A stretch of 64,000 nt of DNA from Mytilus californianus (taxonomy: Eukaryota; Mollusca; Bivalvia; Mytilida; Mytilidae), in NCBI RefSeq assembly GCF_021869535.1, contig NW_026262701.1, positions 3,177,501-3,241,500 of the forward strand, given 5' to 3'. The position numbers were made by a program, and so were the translations under genes. Numbering within the stretch: position 1 is the stretch's first letter; each line of letters begins with the position of its first letter. The notes under the pieces were generated by a model. The model saw only the letters and a program-made list of their open reading frames with translations. It was not told the DNA's origin and made no database searches. This document shows, one piece after another, positions 53,301 to 64,000 of the stretch.

Positions 53301-54441
53301 TGAGTGTCACTGATGAGTCTTATGAAGACGAAACGCGCGTCTGGCGTATTAAATTATAATCCTGGTACCTTTGATAACTATTTACACCACTGGGTCGATG
53401 CCACTGCTGGTGGAAGTTTCGTCCCCGAGGGTATCACCAACCCAGTAGTCAGCACTTCGGTGTTGACATGAATATCAATTGTATGGTCATTTTGGTAAAT
53501 TTCCTGTTGACAAAACTTAAAATTTTTCGTAAAACTAAGGATTTTCTTATCCCAGGAATAGATTACCTTAGCCATATTTGACACAACTTTTTGGAATTTT
53601 GAGTCCTCAATGCTCTTCAACTTTGTACTTGTTTGGCTTTATAAGTATTTAGATCTGAGCGTCACTGATGAGTCTAAGGAGACGAAACGCGCGTCTGGCG
53701 TTTTAAATAATAATCCTGGTACCTTTGATAACTATTTACACCACTGGGTCGATGCCACTGGTGGTGGAAGTTTCGTCCCCGAGGGTATCACCAGCCCAGT
53801 AGTCAGCACTTCGGTGTTGACATGAATATCAATTGTATGGTCATTTTAGTAAATTTCCTGTTGACAAAACTTTAAATTTTTCGTAAAACTAAGGATGTTC
53901 TTATCCCAGGAATAGATTACCTTAGCCATATTTGGCACAACTTTTTGGAATTTTGAGTCCTCAATGCTCTTCAACTTTGTTCTTGTTTGGCTTTATAACT
54001 ATTTAGATCTGAGCGTCACTGATGAGTCTTATGAAGACGAAACGCGCGTCTGGCGTATTAAATAATAATCCTGGTACCTTTTATAACTATTTACACCACT
54101 GGGTCGATGCCACTGCTGGTGGAAGTTTCATCCCCGAGGGTATCACCAGCCCAGTAGTCAGCACTTCGGTGTTGACATGAATATCAATTGTATGGTCATT
54201 TTAGTAAATTTCCTGTTGACAAAACTTTAAATTTTGCGTAAAACTAAGGATTTTCTTATCCCAGAATAGATTACCTTAGCCGTATTTGGCACAACTTTTT
54301 GGAACTTTGAGTCCTCAATGCTCTTCAACTTTGTACTTGTTTGGCTTTATAACTATTTAGATCTGAGCGTCACTGATGAGTCTTATGAAGACGAAACGCG
54401 CGTCTGGCGTATTAGATTATAATCCTGGTACCTTTGATAAC
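53301..54441 (+). repeat. Family D tandem array, 354-bp period, ~3.2 copies
   Basis: TCACTGATGAGTCT starts at about 53309, 53664, 54017 and 54371, giving periods of about 354 bp. Within each unit: GAAGACGAAACGCGCGTCTG, GCGTATTAAATTATAATCC, CACCACTGGGTCGATGCC, GAGGGTATCACCAGCCCAGT, AGTCAGCACTTCGGTGTTGA, and CTTTTTGGAATTTTGAGTCC. Copies are ~95% alike, so the amplification is recent. The array interrupts the RT-element tail: CCCTTTGGTATCTTTT lies just before it and TCGTCCCTCTTTTATGA just after. Confidence 0.95.
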
Positions 54442-54445
54442 TATC

Positions 54446-57400
54446 GTCCCTCTTTTATGATCCATATAAATTTATTTTCTGAACTGAGTGTTTTAAAATT
54501 ATCACAGCTCTTACTAATTGATTTTATATATGGTTATCTGTACTGTTGAAGACAGGTGCAGTCCATAAGGAAATGTACCTCGTTTTCAACAGCATGATCA
54601 CTAAGATTACATAATCGATCTTCAACATTTAGATTAATGTATCTACCTTTTTCAATGTTGAGATCATGAGAGCTTAACCTCAACGTTGATGGTATACTCC
54701 TCTGGTCCTGAGTGCAAATATTGAGATAAGGTTCAAGTTTGAAGCAATTTTTAAATATTCTATATGTTCTAAGCTTGATAGTCTATTTTTAACCTTATTT
54801 ATTAGAGAAGTGTTTCTGTAATTATCAAAGTTTTTTAATAAATTTTCAAGATTTAAAATGTTTTAAAATGTGATGTACAAGTCCAACCCATGATTCTTTT
54901 TTATTTAGAAACATGGAGTATGATGTCCTGTAAGCTGATGATACAACACTGTTTTTGACATTATTTTTAAGATTTATTCCCTGGAGTCTCATCCTGTAAT
55001 TAACTAACTGTAGAATGACAAAATAAAGCATTGGTTGACTCCCAAGTTTACCCCGTACTCCAATATTAGAAGTATTTGATTTTACACCCAAAGCAAATTT
55101 ACAGAACTAAGTTGTATCTTCTCCATGACTAGTTTGTGTATTTCTTTTGACATCAATTTTATTGGTTCATTCTTAAACTTATTAACCGGAAAACTTTCCC
55201 AAATTTCTGAACCGTATAATAAGACTGGTTTTTACTGCATGATTGAATATATGCATAAGGGATGAGAATTTTGGTTAAGAGGGTGTAAAAGCTTTGCACA
55301 ATTTAAATTATGCCTTTCAGCCCTTGTTATAGTGATTTTGTTTAACATAGGAATATGGACCTGAAGCTGAAAGGTTACACCTAGATAATTATACATTTGT
55401 ACACATTCTAATTTCACATCGTTATTTTTAAAAGGTATTTTCTTTAATCTACCTGACTTGTTAAATATTAGACCCTTAGTTTTTTCAGTCTTTATATTTA
55501 AATCCCATTCCTCTGCAAACTTGTTTAGTTTATTAATGCAGTTTTGTAGACCAGATTTACTTGTTGATAACAAGACTAAATCGTCTGCATAGATAAGACA
55601 ATCAACTTTAGCGCTATCAAGTGACACTGGATCTCATGATGAATCAATTTTTTCTAGTAGATCGCTTAAATATAAATTAAATAACAGAGAACTTAAATTT
55701 TCCCCTTATCTACCTCCAACATTAGATTTAAAAAACTCTGATTTCCTTTTTTCAATTTTTACACACACCTGTATATTTTGGTACGTTGATTTCATTATAC
55801 TGTAAAATTTTGAGCCCACTCCTGTTTTGTTTTTAGTTTAGTTTATAGAATAAACCAAAGTGGGGTACAGAGTGAAAAGCACGTTTAAAATCTAAAAAAC
55901 ATGTATACAGTTCCTTTGATTCATTTTTTTACATATTTATTTCTAAGTGTATTTAAAACAAACATGTGGTCACCGGTAAAACATTTACTAATATTATCAA
56001 TTTCAGTGATTCCCCTTTAATTAGAAGGATTAAGTATTGACCCTTTTTCGTGTATTGGTGCTATATATCCTAACTACCATAATTTAGAATATACAACCAG
56101 AAAAAAAAATCTCGTTGAAAATAATTTTAATAAACTAGTACAAAGAATGGTTTGACTAATTCTATCATTTCTCTCATTACCTTTTCTGAAACCACAAGCT
56201 TTATCATTTTTAAGAGTTTTAATAGCTGCAATAATTTCCTCTGTAGTAATTTTGTAATCAAGCTCACTAAAAAAATTGTTCTTTCTCTAGATCATGTAGT
56301 TTCTGTTTTAATAAATGATTTTTTGAAACCTTGCTTTTTCAACATTGTTTAAACTTTAAAAATGTTTTTCCAAATCTGAAATGTCAATATTTGTTTCTTT
56401 TGGTAATGAAACTATTTTATATTTAAGTTTACCAACCAACTTCCAATAATCCATAGGGTTATTTTTGTGTAAGGTATCTAATTTTTCTAATAGTTCTCTT
56501 TTATAGCTATTCATAGTTTTTTTTAAGAATTTTCCTATATATTTTCAACAATTTGAAAAATGACCCTTCTATAGATGGATCTGTACAAATTTTCTGCAGA
56601 TATTTAATTTTGCTATCTAATTCCTTTTTCATTTTCTTTAAGTTATTGTCAAACAAAGGTTTAATTACCTGTTATAGTGTTATTTTATTTGTCTTTGTAA
56701 TTATTAACCTTTACTGTTTAGTCTATTTTGGTAATATCCTTTTGGCGTGGCTCGGTACTTATGCATCAATGTGTTGTTGTGCTGTGGTCATTTTTTGTAT
56801 TCTTGTCTTCATTTTTGTTTATGTGCCTTGTCTATATGCCATTTTGTTTTTCTTTGTTGGCATGCATTGTTTTTTGTATTCTAGTAATTAAAATCATCAC
56901 AGAATGTTGACTGCTGTGCACCTATTTTTAACATTTTACCTATTATGTCTATTTGTTTTGTTAACACATTGTCGTCAATATAATGGAATTTTATGCGACT
57001 GTCATACAAGTGAGAGGTTTAGCTAGTTATAAAACCAGGTTTAATCCACCATTTTATACATAAGGACATGTCTGTACCAAGTCAGGAATATGACAGTTGT
57101 TTTCCATTCGTTTGGTGTGTTTGAGCTTTTGATTTTGCCATTTGATAAGGGACTTTCCGATTTGAATTTTCCTTGGAGTTTGGTATTTTTGTTATTTTAC
57201 TTTTAATTGTTTTTCTTAATTGGTTTTTTAAACTTTAATATTTCTTTTTATCTCAATGAAATAACTGCAGTTTTCAAAAATATAGTATTTAAATCTCCCA
57301 CAAGTTCTTCAATATTATGTGAATCACATGTATTAAGTTTTGATATCATTTTACTGATTTCTCGTGAGTTTATGTATCTAGAAATTTATTCTGAGAATTC

Positions 57401-57800
57401 TCTGACCAAATATATTTATCTTGGGCATTAAAACCGATGTGCCTTGTGCTTTTTCTGTTTTATAATTACATTGTAACATACATGAAATTTGACAATGATC
57501 AGTTAATTCAGGATTAAGCTCGTGTACTTTAAAATATGTTACACATGGTAATAAATCTTATGAAACTATAATATAATCTACTGTACTGCTGCCTAATGGT
57601 TGGTGGCATGTATAAAATCCATTCAAGTCACCAAGTGTTCTCCCGTTTAGCACTCCTAAATACACAGTGATATTAGTTGTCTCCCCCTCGAATATGTTGT
57701 TTTATCTTTATTAATTCTCTTTAGTAAAATTGATTCAAGACGATAACTTACAAATAAAGGAAGATGATCGTCCGAATCATGTTCTATGTGATCTATTTGA
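54446..57800 (-). pseudogene. LINE remnant with EN, RT and C-terminal domain
   Basis: Minus-strand order fits a LINE ORF2. Endonuclease piece at 57.8-57.48 kb (GVLNGRTLGDLNGFYTCHQP, VDYIIVS, and LTDHCQISC with the catalytic DH). RT N-part at ~56.4-56.15 kb (ELDYKITTEEIIAAIKTLKN). RT catalytic YADD at 55.63-55.5 kb (DCLIYADDLVLLSTSKSGLQ), then EEWDLNIKTEKTKGLIFNKS and MYNYLGVTF. C-terminal zinc region at 54.7-54.5 kb (DRLCNLSDHAVENEVHFLMD-like). Many frameshifts and stops; a family B copy is inserted at ~56.68-57.21 kb. The copy is inactive. Confidence 0.85.
56680..57205 (+). repeat. Dispersed repeat family B, longest copy, inside the LINE
   Basis: GTTGTGCTGTGGTCATTTTT, TATGTCTATTTGTTTTGTTA, GTCGTCAATATAATGGAATT, GCGACTGTCATACAAGTGAG, AGGTTTAATCCACCATTTTA, GTACCAAGTCAGGAATATGA, then the usual tail. 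It lies antisense in the LINE. The 112-codon ORF is an artefact of the repeat. Confidence 0.85.
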
Positions 57801-58854
57801 TTGTGGTTTTTGTTTATTTAGTGCCTGATAAAAAAGCGTTACAATGTATAAACTCTTATACATTTATATAAAAGGGAAAGGGTGTACGTATATAATTAAA
57901 CCGTGAAAATTTATGAAATTATCAGGTTAAACTAAAGAATTTTAAATGAATAGACAAACAATGAATACATTTGGTAAGTTCAGTAAGGAAGGTCGAAAGA
58001 AATGAAGGGCAGGACATTTAAACTTATTTTAAACAAACGAAAGCTTTGATAGATAGGGCATTATTGAACTCATCAGGCACTCACTGTATATGGGCTAGTA
58101 ATAGTAGTGTTACATTTTAGGGGGTAGGCTGTAGGTTTGTACATACGACTTTTTCGGGTTACTCACTAAACATTCACTTCTATCTTCGCGATCGTCGTTT
58201 ACTGTTAGCCAACGTGTATACAAAGACATTTGATGAATATTACATATGCTTTTATTGTTATTGTATGTAAATATTGTTAGCAAGGTCTCTGGGAGTAGTG
58301 ATAGAGATTTGGTCTTCATTGTTGTCCCATGACGAACGACGGTTCCCAACTTCTGTTTATCCTTATTTCACACGCTCCCACTTTATTATCTTTCTATTTT
58401 ATTTGCAAAAGACCTGAATATTGTAATCGGGGCCAATACATGCTCAGAGTAAGCTTAGTGAAGTCCCGTTTGTCCATTATCCAACTTGACAAAGTGCAAA
58501 ACAATTCTAAGAAAGACGGCCGCCCGTTAGCAGGGCGTTCACTCCTGAAACCAAAGAAATTACCAGAGCAAACAAAATACGCCGAAGTAGTTGCAACCCG
58601 TTAAATACACGTACATCTGATATTGTATGCACTCATATAAATGGACCAAACCCTGATTGACTTATATGTTTTTCTACGTTTACTACGATGTTGACTACCG
58701 ATTAAGGTACCAAAAAGGGGAGTCTCTGTGTATTTTATAACTAAAGTGCTTTGGTGTGTTTTTATTTGATTTATTCTTGGAAGAGTGTTGAATGTTTTGT
58801 ATATGATAAATTGTAAAGCTAAAATCAATCTTGTTATCTGTTGTACATGTAATA
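57801..58854. other. No gene recognised
   Basis: ORFs at 58110-58349 and 58329-58604 overlap on opposite strands without a domain; the latter ends with a basic LLKPKKLPEQTKYAEVVATR that looks protein-like but has no partner exon. Confidence 0.35.
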
Positions 58855-58915
58855 AAAAGTAAAATAACAAAAATACCAAACTCCAAGGAAAACCGAAACG
58901 GAAAGTCAATTTCAA
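58855..58915 (-). repeat. Family B tail fragment (reverse)
   Basis: AAAGTAAAATAACAAAAATA, CCAAACTCCAAGGAAAACCG and AAACGGAAAGTCAA are the reversed family B tail. Confidence 0.8.
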
Positions 58916-61759
58916 TGAGTTTCTGGACTACCATATTTAAACCAGTGCCTTAGCTATTTTGCCTGTTACGCTACCATTGCCTTGACTATTTAGCCAGCTA
59001 TGCTACCGGTATGCATAGTTTGTAACTCAATACAAGTGTTGACAGATCTATATTAGAATTTTCCGATAACATAGTCATCAGTGTGTTAACCTGCATAAAA
59101 ACCTTTTACTCAACCTTTTACACACTCACCCGTCCTGTAACAGTATGTTTACGTCACTGTTGGCTCGAAAGAGATTACTGTGTTGTACTGAGAAGTCTTG
59201 TGTTCCTTTGTTAGAATATCTTTGTGCGATGCTAGTTGGAACCTACTCTTTGTTGATAACAAAGGTTATCAAATTGAACAGTTTTGCCTAACCTGTTACT
59301 CGGATAATCTTTCAGCCGATTAACCGGTTAACTGATTGTTAAGTTGATTGTTTAAAGGTCGTATCTGCAGTCCTCTACAAATGCTCGGTTTTATCATACG
59401 ATAAATTTAAGTTTATTCAAGTCATTTTAAGGCTTGGCTTTGAGCATTTCTGGTGAGTTTTACTTTTGATAATCCCATATTACCATATCTACTATGGCGT
59501 TCCTAATAACTTTAGATTGAGCAGATGAACATTGATGAATTGACAATGTCTTAAACCGTTGATTATTTTACTTTTTCTGGTGTCTCTGAAAAAAATTCTG
59601 TGGATTGTTTAAAAATTTAAAGTATGACAAAGACTTGGACGATGGAGGTGGCATATTTACATGTAGGTCTACGCAATAATAAATCAAAGATAAAACAATG
59701 AAGTAAGTCGTACAATTTATTCGGCTAACAGCTGTTAAAATACATGTATGCTAATTATGTTTACTTAAGATCTAACCCCGAGCTGATAGAAAAAGAGTTA
59801 AAAGCGGGCTTTAAAATCATTAAGTTTTACTCAAACTATCCAATAATGTTAGATAATTATAGGAGCAAATCACCAATAGGAATCTTAACAAAATGAACCA
59901 CTTGGATGGTCTCTTGCTAGGATGCGCGCTAGAAGTAAAGGAATTCAGGTCAAGTTCAAATGGGTTTGATGCCTCTTTGATAAGCATGTCTCATTTAGAC
60001 GATATATAATAAAAGACACTCGAAGTCAGAAAGATGTGTCCAAATAGACTGACATGCGGACCGTTATTTGAATGCTTCCAATAGTAAACTTTATTCAAGT
60101 TCATGTACATTAAAGTCGGTCGCTCTGGCCAAAATGTGTTCAAGCAGGGTATATTCAAAGTTTCGAGGTATTTTTTTATATATGGATACATATTTCTTAA
60201 GCACACATAGTTTTTTGTCATTAATTTGAATAAAAAGATTGACTGATTGTTGGTTACTTAACGTTCAGTAGCAAATTGAATGAAAGAAGAAGTGGGGTAT
60301 TCGTCAATGACACAGCAACCGAACGGCACTCAAAACACTAAAGTGCATTTGTAGGTACGCAAAAACGGGTAAGAAACATTCCATATTTAAAAAAAACTCG
60401 TCTTCCTGATACAGATTTAATCAAAGACTTGAAGTTCAGATGCATACACTATACAATATCTAAACGTTTTAGTATAGTGCGCTGAAAGTGAAATAAAATC
60501 TCCAGTTTAAGACTAACAACATGAGAGTGTCTACATTGGAAAACCGAATAAAGTACCAACTTTTTGAGAATACATAAAGAAAACATCTACACTTTATATC
60601 ATGCAACCAGGAACTCCTCAACTAGTGGAGATTTTATTGGGCAGTAAATATTTCCCAAGAAATTTGAAGTCACAAGGGTTTTTTGGGTTGGGGTTTGCTC
60701 ATCGTTTTGTTCGTTTGTTTTTTTGTTTGTTTGTTTTTTGCGGGTAAATTTAGGTTGGACGGTTTAAATATCCCATTTTAGGCGGATGAACTCAGATGCT
60801 CAGGAAAGATAAGTATCCTTAGCGCTTAGTGCTTAGTGCTTCGTATGAGTTTAAAGTAAGATATTTACGGCTTAAACCTTTCTAATTATTATTCTGTTAC
60901 GGCCATTTTCGTAATTGAAACTGCGTTGGGTTTTGTTTTATAGCTTTTGGTATGTTCTATTCAATTTTGATGGAAGCCCTTAGTTATAGAGACCTTTGGT
61001 ATTAAAATATAAGGTCCTTGTTCCCTCAAAAGGAAAATTAAGATCACGATCAAATGTCAAGGTCATGTTCTAACTTTTTACTTTTGTTATCTCTTCCACT
61101 AAAACTCCGTATAATATATCAACATCAACAAAATATTTTTACCATATTGTAAGTTTGAAATAAGCTGTATCTCATTTACCATATATAGTAGACACCTATG
61201 GTCTTTTGAATGGAGTTCATTTCTTTATAACAAGAAATTGAGGTCAAGATCAAAGTTTTACTTGACGATCTAGATATTGCCCTTTGCTATAAATGAAATT
61301 TTGTAAAGCGGAAGCAGCAATTTATCTTCTTTAAAGCAACAGTACATAGAAACCATATATTGTTGGACTCAGAGTAAAGTAAATAAAGGCAACAGTAGTA
61401 TACCGCTGTTCGAAATTCATTCATCGATTGAGAAAAAAACAAATCCGGGTTACAAACTAAAACTGAGGGAAACACATCAAATATAAGAGGAGAACTACGA
61501 CACAACAGAAACACAACATTAGAATGTAGCACACACAGAAACGAACTATAATATAACAATGGCCATTTTCCTGACTTTGTACAGGACATTTTAAGAAAAA
61601 AATTGTGGGTTGAACCTGGTTTTGTGGCTAGCCAAATCTCCCACTTTTATGGCAATGTTAAATATAACATTAAAATGACAACATTACATGACAGGACTAC
61701 AATACAAATAAATGGGAGAACATATTGGACAGAGAAACATACGAATAATAGCTAACAAA
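58916..61759. other. No gene recognised
   Basis: Nearly 2.9 kb of AT-rich sequence. Minus ORFs at 59991-60221 and 61287-61589 lack support. A T/G-rich tract with TTTGTTTG repeats lies at 60712-60740, and a short CTTAGTGCTTAGTGCTTCGT direct repeat at 60823-60842. Confidence 0.4.
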
Positions 61760-61815
61760 AGGTACCAGGTTTAAAATTTAATACACAAGACGCGCGTTTC
61801 GTCCAAAGAAAATAG
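61760..61815 (-). repeat. Family D fragment (reverse)
   Basis: AGGTACCAGGTTTAAAATTT, AATACACAAGACGCGCGTTT and CGTCCAAAG reverse the CGAAACGCGCGTCTGGCG...CCTGGTACCT signature. Confidence 0.75.
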
Positions 61816-62393
61816 TAGCTAACTGTAGCTAATGAGAAACAAATGCAATACTTTCTATCATAATTTTATATTTAGATTGAATTTCGAATATAAGGAAGTA
61901 ACAATTGGGATATGTCTCCATGTGGTTGGTAAGCATAGGATTTTTTCTTTTGTTGTCTAATTTAGAAATGAACTATTTTTATAGACACTTGTCTATTGTT
62001 GAAGACCACATAATGACCCGTTGATGACCTCTAGTATTCCTTTCATGCAAGTTGAAAGAAGACAGTCTTGCGTATGTAACCTTTATCTTTACTAGACCAA
62101 AATAAAATCATCGTAGACATGTAACATGCTTGCTTATTTATGAACTTCACGTCGATGTTTTATTCATTCGTGATTGCTTCTATATTTATTGCTATAACTC
62201 ACGTAATATTGTGATATATTTTAATTTTTAAGAAATAACTTTTAAACATAACAAAGTCAGATAAGAAATGTCTAACAATGATTTCTCATCTTAAATATTC
62301 TGCAAATGTTAAAAGTAATTTGACTGATTCCGAATTCAAAATGTGTCAATCATGCTATATGAGATTCCATATCTTTGGCAAAACTAAAATATT
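61816..62393. other. FReD gene 3' flank; no other gene
   Basis: Probably the 3' UTR side of the minus-strand FReD gene. A faint family A trace (TTGTTGAAGACCACATAATG) occurs near 61998. Nothing else was seen. Confidence 0.4.
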
Positions 62394-62638
62394 TTAAAAC
62401 CGTCTTATCATCATGCGGGCATACTTCATAGAATAGCTGCTACCCTTTATCAAATTCCAACTGACACCATCCCAGTGACTTGTTTGTTGCGTCTTGTAGA
62501 TACCATTTAGATTTGAATGATGACAATTGTTATACCACCATCCTCCTTTAGCTTTCTCTGCACAGTTACTGGAAGACTTATCATTGTCATGATCTTTCGT
62601 TGAAAACTTCATTCCGTTATGATACGTCAAACCATCTT
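62394..62638 (-). CDS. Fibrinogen-related domain, last exon
   Basis: The last exon of a minus-strand gene. It starts after TTTCATCACAG with two carried bases and stops at 62394. The 81 residues are the C-terminal half of a fibrinogen C-like (FReD) domain: LTYHNGMKFSTKDHDND (the calcium-site Asp cluster), NCAEKAKGGWWYNNCHHSNL with the late disulfide Cys pair and GGWW hallmark, WDGVSWNLIKGSSYSMKYAR and MMIRRF at the end. Such domains bind acetylated sugars or microbial surfaces in ficolins and in mollusc FREPs, which are large, variable, usually secreted lectin families. Joined to the exon at 63.6 kb it is in frame and shows no break, so it is likely a functional gene. Ficolin-, tenascin- and angiopoietin-like names cannot be told apart from this half. 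Confidence 0.92.
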
Positions 62639-63624
62639 CTGTGATGAAATAGATTCAATTATAATTATCAATAATAGAGTAAACTTTAGTTCTTCATTTA
62701 CTTAATCTATCTTTTTATTTTATTTGTAGTTTCATAAAGGTTTGTTTTACACTTTAAGTTCGTATAAGCCTACCATTTAATTTTTTATTTGAAATCCCGT
62801 TGATATATTAGCTATCAGTCGCTTTTCTCCAATCTTGTGTGTCTTCAACACATAAATGCAAAACACATAATACGATATAAAGCATATTTTGATAGATTGT
62901 ATGTTTCTACACAAGGAAATTGAAAATAGGAACACAATTGTTTATAGATGCTAGTTCTGAGTTATCAATAGTGTTCATTACCAACAATAAAGATCTACAC
63001 ATGAATCAGACCTTCTTGTGTATGTACTACCTTTTTCAGCATGACTTAGATAAATCAAATGAAAGCTTAAAAACGAACAATGAACGTTAACATGTCAATC
63101 ATAATCTTCCTTTTATTTTTACTATTTTTAAATAACAAATAACAATGAAATAAGCCTACACAAAAATGTGCATCCGGAATTTGAAAGAGTGTAAAATATG
63201 TTCTTGTTTTCTTGATAATATCTATGTCTCTAAGGCACACAATTTCCTCTGCATATTCGTGATATACATAGAGACAATCGTTTAATCTAGATTTAGTCTA
63301 TCATTGATTAAAAAAATTATTATAATATGTACACCTATTAAATAAATATTATTACTCATGTACATTGATAATGTAAATATAAATATTTTAGCTTGAAACA
63401 ATCGTTGTTAAGTCGAATAAATTTGCACTTTGTATGAAAATTTGAGCATAACTTTCCTCAAACAAGTTCAACTCAGCCTAAATCTTAAATTTATTTAAAT
63501 CCTATTATAGATTTAAATATCATGTGCTTCTAAGAAATTTATCAAAGATACAAGCGCAAAGTACTAACATTTATGAGAGTATTCAAATATTGTGTCATTT
63601 TTTGTTCAATGTAAATAAACTTAC
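62639..63624 (-). other. Intron of the FReD gene
   Basis: Donor GTAAGT at 63624-63619, acceptor TTTCATCACAG at 62639. AT-rich with no recognised repeat family. Confidence 0.8.
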
Positions 63625-63789
63625 TTGCATTCCCACTGTATCCTCCAACCTTCAAAATATACTTGTTTGCTTCGTTTCCAACTAGGAATGTCTTGTAGAT
63701 GGCATACCATTTGTTCCCCGTCCAGTCACCTAAGTCTATCCTTAACTCATACTTTCCACTTGAAGTCAAAATATGTATATTATCGTTCC
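63625..63789 (-). CDS. Fibrinogen-related domain, upstream exon
   Basis: A 165-bp exon from a TTAAAAACAG acceptor to an A|GTAAGT donor. It encodes the middle of the FReD: NDNIHILTSSGKYELRIDLG, DWTGNKWYAIYKTFLVGNEA, NKYILKVGGYSGNA. The GND(N)IH-LT, ELRIDL-DW and Y-L-VGGYSG landmarks are typical. One base is left over and the next exon supplies two, so the join is in frame. Earlier exons (first part of the FReD, any coiled coil or Ig-like part and the signal peptide) lie beyond the right edge, so the gene is partial here. Confidence 0.92.
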
Positions 63790-63944
63790 CTGTTTTTAAA
63801 AAAAAACAAGGATTGTACGATTAAAACTAAAAAATTGTATGTTGAAATAATTGAAATATTTATACTTTGTTTTCTTTAATCCATCAAGATTACATGTAAC
63901 AGTTAGAAAATAAATTTCATATTTAATTGATAGAGTTTGATTTT

Positions 63945-64000
63945 GTCAGTTTTTATGGACTTTAGCTTTTTGAATTTGTCTTGGAGTTCGGTATTTTTGT
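63945..64000 (+). repeat. Family B tail fragment at window edge
   Basis: TTGAATTTGTCTTGGAGTTC and GGTATTTTTGT match the family B tail; the copy is cut by the window end and lies in the FReD gene's intron. Confidence 0.75.

Noticed and set aside
56553-56910. 112- and 60-codon plus ORFs with Cys/Phe-rich hydrophobic sequence
   Set aside because: They overlap family B inside a LINE; T-rich repeat DNA gives hydrophobic translations.

Overview
The window is AT-rich eukaryotic nuclear DNA with short exons, long introns and a dense load of dispersed repeats. It is most likely from a marine mussel (Mytilus or a close relative). This rests on recalled repeat modules typical of mussel genomes (the AAGATGTGGTATGA...CAATGAGACAACT family, the CGAAACGCGCGTCTGGCGTA family, the GGTTCCGCGGAACCC motif) and on a bivalve-style fibrinogen-related gene. 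I could not search a database. No rRNA, tRNA, CRISPR array or bacterial-type operon was seen.

Host-gene candidates are few. A minus-strand fibrinogen-related (FReD) gene enters from the right edge; its last two exons (62394-62638 and 63625-63789) join in frame. Four phase-1 exons on the plus strand (11537-11660, 14618-14731, 18067-18126, 20662-20816) sum to 151 codons and predict a small secreted, proline-tailed protein (model G2), with a decayed tandem copy of exon 2 at 15124-15251. A minus-strand model (G1; 5186-5408, about 4019-4241, 2596-2803) predicts an acidic soluble protein. Several lone exon candidates are listed with lower confidence.

Mobile DNA dominates. The centre (37.1-48.8 kb) is a nested structure: a decayed Ty3/gypsy-type gag-pol on the minus strand (47352 to 38795) with a TTTAAAC slippery site at the gag/pol overlap and no visible LTRs. 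Its pol is split by a 2,967-bp TA-flanked element with 156-bp terminal inverted repeats. An SGNH-hydrolase-like reading frame lies just downstream. The whole is bracketed by a 389-bp inverted repeat in which I saw no mismatch and which carries an ATG-started exon-like frame pointing outward on each side. Other elements are three LINE remnants plus a short RT fragment, a Penelope-like RT remnant whose tail contains a 354-bp tandem array, a 1,250-bp hAT-type element with an 8-bp target duplication, a 610-bp TTAA-flanked MITE inside a LINE, and several foldback elements.

Tandem DNA includes a 27-bp and a 42-bp minisatellite (both with periods divisible by three, giving spurious long ORFs, and both within predicted introns), a ~2.6-kb degenerate array (24.0-26.6 kb), a palindromic AGTACT array and ~190-bp arrays. 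Three dispersed families (A, B, E) appear to share one core module, which points to a modular SINE-like superfamily.
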